Below, one piece after another: positions 14,960 to 16,585 of a stretch of DNA of 16,585 bases. The stretch covers positions 1-16,585 of the forward strand of contig CAZEJK010000110.1 of NCBI GenBank assembly GCA_964512045.1. Direction: 5' to 3'. The position numbers and the translations under genes were made by a program. Source of the stretch: CAZEJK01 sp964512045. GTDB lineage: Bacteria > Acidobacteriota > Thermoanaerobaculia > Thermoanaerobaculales > Sulfomarinibacteraceae. Every line of letters starts with the position of its first letter. The first letter of the stretch is position 1. Under the pieces are notes generated by a model. The model did not search any database. It saw only the letters and a program-made list of their open reading frames with translations, and had not been told where the DNA came from.

Positions 14960-15063
14960 CGCTCGCCGCCTGCCACGGGGCATTGCCGGCGAACGAGCCA
15001 GACGATTGCCAAGACGGTCGCCACGGAGACCACGGTAGCTACAGTCGCCTTTGTCACGTTCAT
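14956..15063 (-). CDS. 35-residue single-span membrane peptide coupled to truA
   Basis: ATG at 15063 follows GGGAG by 9 nt and opens 35 codons. The peptide starts MNVTKATVATVVSVATVLAI, continues VWLVRRQCPV and ends AGGER. Residues 4-24 are a continuous hydrophobic helix followed by Arg-Arg, giving an N-out or short cytoplasmic-tail membrane peptide; Cys28 is the only cysteine. The stop TGA overlaps the truA start ATG, a classic coupling arrangement. I do not recognise a family. The clean ribosome site, hydrophobic helix and overlap together make a real gene likely. Confidence 0.6.
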   Translation of the reverse strand: MNVTKATVATVVSVATVLAIVWLVRRQCPVAGGER

Positions 15064-15367
15064 GCTGGTCACTCCCAGGGAGCCGGCTCACAACGCCTCC
15101 CAGGGCTTTCATGAGCAAGAGTGATGCCCACCGAGGCGGCATGGTGCGGAATCTCAGGCGGCGCGCGACGGCCTCCGGACCGCTCTCCGCACGGTAGGAT
15201 GCGCCCGGTCAGCTTCCGTTCGTCCCATTTCGGAACTCTCGCATCCGATCGCGCCGGAATCGTGACGTCCGACCGTGTTGGCACTCGGGCTCAAAGTGGC
15301 GCGAGCGCCATCCGACGACACTGGCATGGAGCATGCTACAGCAGGAGCACAGCGGAGGATTGCGGCC
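15064..15367. other. Intergenic region between the divergent truA operon and membrane-protein gene
   Basis: The region is 304 bp. It holds the ribosome site of the small membrane peptide and two overlapping palindromes next to it: CTCCCAGGGAG (15072-15082) and GAGCCGGCTC (15080-15089). TAGGAT near 15197 could be a plus-strand -10, without a clear -35. Short frames in the region look spurious. Confidence 0.4.
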
Positions 15368-15712
15368 ATGATTGAGACACGAAGGCCATCGAAACAGCAC
15401 AGACAGCCCACCGCCACACCACCACGCAATCGCCCGGAGGACCAGGTCCAGCACCAGGGGCTTGGAACAGCTCGACAGAGCCTCTCGCAAGAGCACAGCG
15501 AGCTTCCCCTTCAAGGGAGTTCCCCTGATGCGCCACTCACGCCCGGCATGTTCACGCTCGGCTGGATCCTGGTCATCTTCGGGGCCTTACCCCTCGTGAT
15601 GGCCATCCACGGCGAGGGTCGCCCGTACCTACTCGCAGCGGTGATCATGCTCACCACTGGTCTCTTCTTGATCGGTCTGTCCCGACGACGGAGGCCAGCA
15701 CCGCCAGCGTAG
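15368..15712 (+). CDS. Small two-span membrane protein of unknown function
   Basis: The product is 114 residues from ATG at 15368, with GGAGG about 9 nt upstream. Residues 1-60 are hydrophilic and rich in Gln, Arg and Pro (low complexity). Residues 62-80 (MFTLGWILVIFGALPLVMAI region) and 86-104 (PYLLAAVIMLTTGLFLIGL) are transmembrane helices joined by a short HGEGR loop, and the tail is basic (SRRRRP). The helical part is convincing; the N-terminal part is less so, and a start at the Met of residue 61 is possible but has no ribosome site. I recognise no family. Confidence 0.55.
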   Translation: MIETRRPSKQHRQPTATPPRNRPEDQVQHQGLGTARQSLSQEHSELPLQGSSPDAPLTPGMFTLGWILVIFGALPLVMAIHGEGRPYLLAAVIMLTTGLFLIGLSRRRRPAPPA

Positions 15713-15746
15713 AGCTCGACGCACCACGGGTGCCGCGGACCACACT

Positions 15747-15764
15747 CATACCACCCGCGGTATG
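15747..15764. promoter_or_regulatory. Inverted repeat upstream of the lipoprotein gene
   Basis: CATACC (15747-15752) and GGTATG (15759-15764) are separated by 6 nt. The element is 35 bp after the previous stop and 120 bp before the next start. It could be an operator half-site pair or a weak terminator; no T-run follows. Confidence 0.3.
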
Positions 15765-15885
15765 GCGCATTCTCCATAGGGGATCAAGGTGGACGCCAGG
15801 TCCACACCATGCGAGCCGTTGCTGGCACAGAAGTTGCCCTTCCGAACGTGTGTCCGCAATGACACGCGCGATCGAGGAGGAGTCG

Positions 15886-16428
15886 ATGAGCACGACGATG
15901 CGAGCCGCCCTGACGGTCCTGATGGCATCCGCAACAGCAGCATGCGGCCTGGCTGGCGCTTCTGGCAGCGACAACCCCGGACGCGCAACGAAACGGTTGG
16001 AGATCGTCTCCGCCGAGCGAATCACGACCCAGCGATCCAACGCCGCCGGCGGCCATTACGTCTACTGGGACGAGAGCGCTCCCGACGGGGGCTTGATGAT
16101 CATTCTCAAACCAACGGCTTTCGATCAGACGGTCTTCTACAGCTCGGACTTCTCCCTCGCCTTCGAGTCGGAGCACGACATCCCACGCCGCGCCTGTCTC
16201 GGCCTGTCCATGGGTGTCGCCGCAGCGGAGTCGGTTCCCGACGCGACCTGGATGCTGGGTGGCTCCATCTCTCGCGCCTGGGTCTCGGAAGAGAAGCCCT
16301 ACTTCGGAGTCCTCTTCGAGGTGCCCCGCAGCGTCAGCACCTACGAGCTCCTGCTCGCGCGTCCGCACGGCCTGCAGCTTGAAGTCACGGATGCCGGGAC
16401 CCAAAAAGCTGCGGAGAAGGCAGATTGA
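15886..16428 (+). CDS. Probable lipoprotein of unknown function
   Basis: The product is 180 residues. ATG at 15886 is chosen because GAGGAGGAG lies just upstream and the protein then begins with a signal peptide (MSTTMRAALTVLMASATAAC) whose Cys20 fits a lipobox-like Thr-Ala-Ala-Cys. The mature part has charged beta-rich stretches (GGLMIILKPTAFDQTVFYSS, FSLAFESEHDIPRRACLGLS, YFGVLFEVPRSVSTYELLLA) and no motif I can name. The pattern of strands resembles a single immunoglobulin-like or similar beta domain, but that is only an impression. Envelope location is inferred. Confidence 0.7.
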   Translation: MSTTMRAALTVLMASATAACGLAGASGSDNPGRATKRLEIVSAERITTQRSNAAGGHYVYWDESAPDGGLMIILKPTAFDQTVFYSSDFSLAFESEHDIPRRACLGLSMGVAAAESVPDATWMLGGSISRAWVSEEKPYFGVLFEVPRSVSTYELLLARPHGLQLEVTDAGTQKAAEKAD

Positions 16429-16493
16429 TTCGGCCAGGCCAGCCGTTCCCTTACCAGTTTCGCCGGACCAGTAAAAGCGCACCTGTCGATCGC

Positions 16494-16518
16494 CCGTGAG
16501 TCCGTTGGCAGCTCACGG
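16494..16518. terminator. Stem-loop downstream of the lipoprotein gene
   Basis: CCGTGAG (16494-16500) and CTCACGG (16512-16518) form a 7-bp stem with an 11-nt loop, 66 bp after the stop. There is no T-run, so termination is uncertain. Confidence 0.3.
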
Positions 16519-16557
16519 AGCCGTATCTTCCAATCAGTGGAAATCCCTGGAGGTCTC

Positions 16558-16585
16558 GTGCTCAGTAGCCCTGAATGGGCGTTTC
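16558..16585 (+). CDS. Possible gene start running off the right edge
   Basis: GTG at 16558 follows GGAGG (16549-16553) by 4 nt and opens a frame reading MLSSPEWAF to the window edge. The strong ribosome site after an intergenic gap of about 130 bp suggests a real start; the product cannot be judged from nine codons. Confidence 0.4.

Overview
This window is high-GC bacterial chromosomal DNA from a Gram-negative organism: it carries a TonB-dependent outer-membrane receptor and two or three probable lipoproteins or secreted proteins. Start codons are often GTG, Shine-Dalgarno sites are strong (GGAGG type) and genes are packed with 1-9 bp overlaps. One run of ten Ns (3688-3697) shows a scaffolded draft assembly, possibly a metagenome bin. 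The family mix (DUF4252-like lipoprotein, cNMP/DUF4388 regulator, ZnuD-like receptor) would suit an Acidobacteriota- or Myxococcota/Desulfobacterota-like lineage, but nothing here fixes the taxon.

Left part (1-3687): on the minus strand, a secreted nuclease-fold protein cut by the window edge and a DUF4252-like lipoprotein; on the plus strand, a two-thioredoxin-fold protein with a CPSC centre and a HEAT-like tail; then, on the minus strand, a GFA/CENP-V-type zinc protein and a HAD phosphatase. Middle-left (3698-6485, minus): a TonB receptor with His/Asp/Glu-rich loops, preceded by a small membrane protein rich in Cys and His. This looks like a zinc (or similar metal) uptake pair. The receptor's last residues are lost in the N gap. 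Divergent from it, at 6724, is a CRP-type sensor fused to DUF4388 and a winged helix.

The most interesting region is 8091-14020 (plus). It starts with a single protein that joins a GNAT acetyltransferase to a class II/APAH-type deacetylase. After a leader with a TTGACA promoter and a stem-loop comes a translationally coupled set: a 44-codon ORF, a lysine 2,3-aminomutase-like radical SAM enzyme, two different D-Ala-D-Ala-ligase-like ATP-grasp enzymes and a second GNAT enzyme. Neighbours overlap by 4 bp or are 3 bp apart. My reading is a pathway that makes beta-lysine (or a close relative), joins it to one or two other units by ATP-dependent amide bonds, and acetylates or deacetylates the product. 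I know of no described system with exactly this make-up; the product is unknown.

Right part (14012-16585): truA on the minus strand, preceded by a 35-codon single-span membrane peptide whose stop overlaps the truA start; then, on the plus strand, a small two-span membrane protein, a probable lipoprotein, and the first codons of another gene running off the edge. I saw no tRNA, rRNA, CRISPR array, insertion sequence or integrase.
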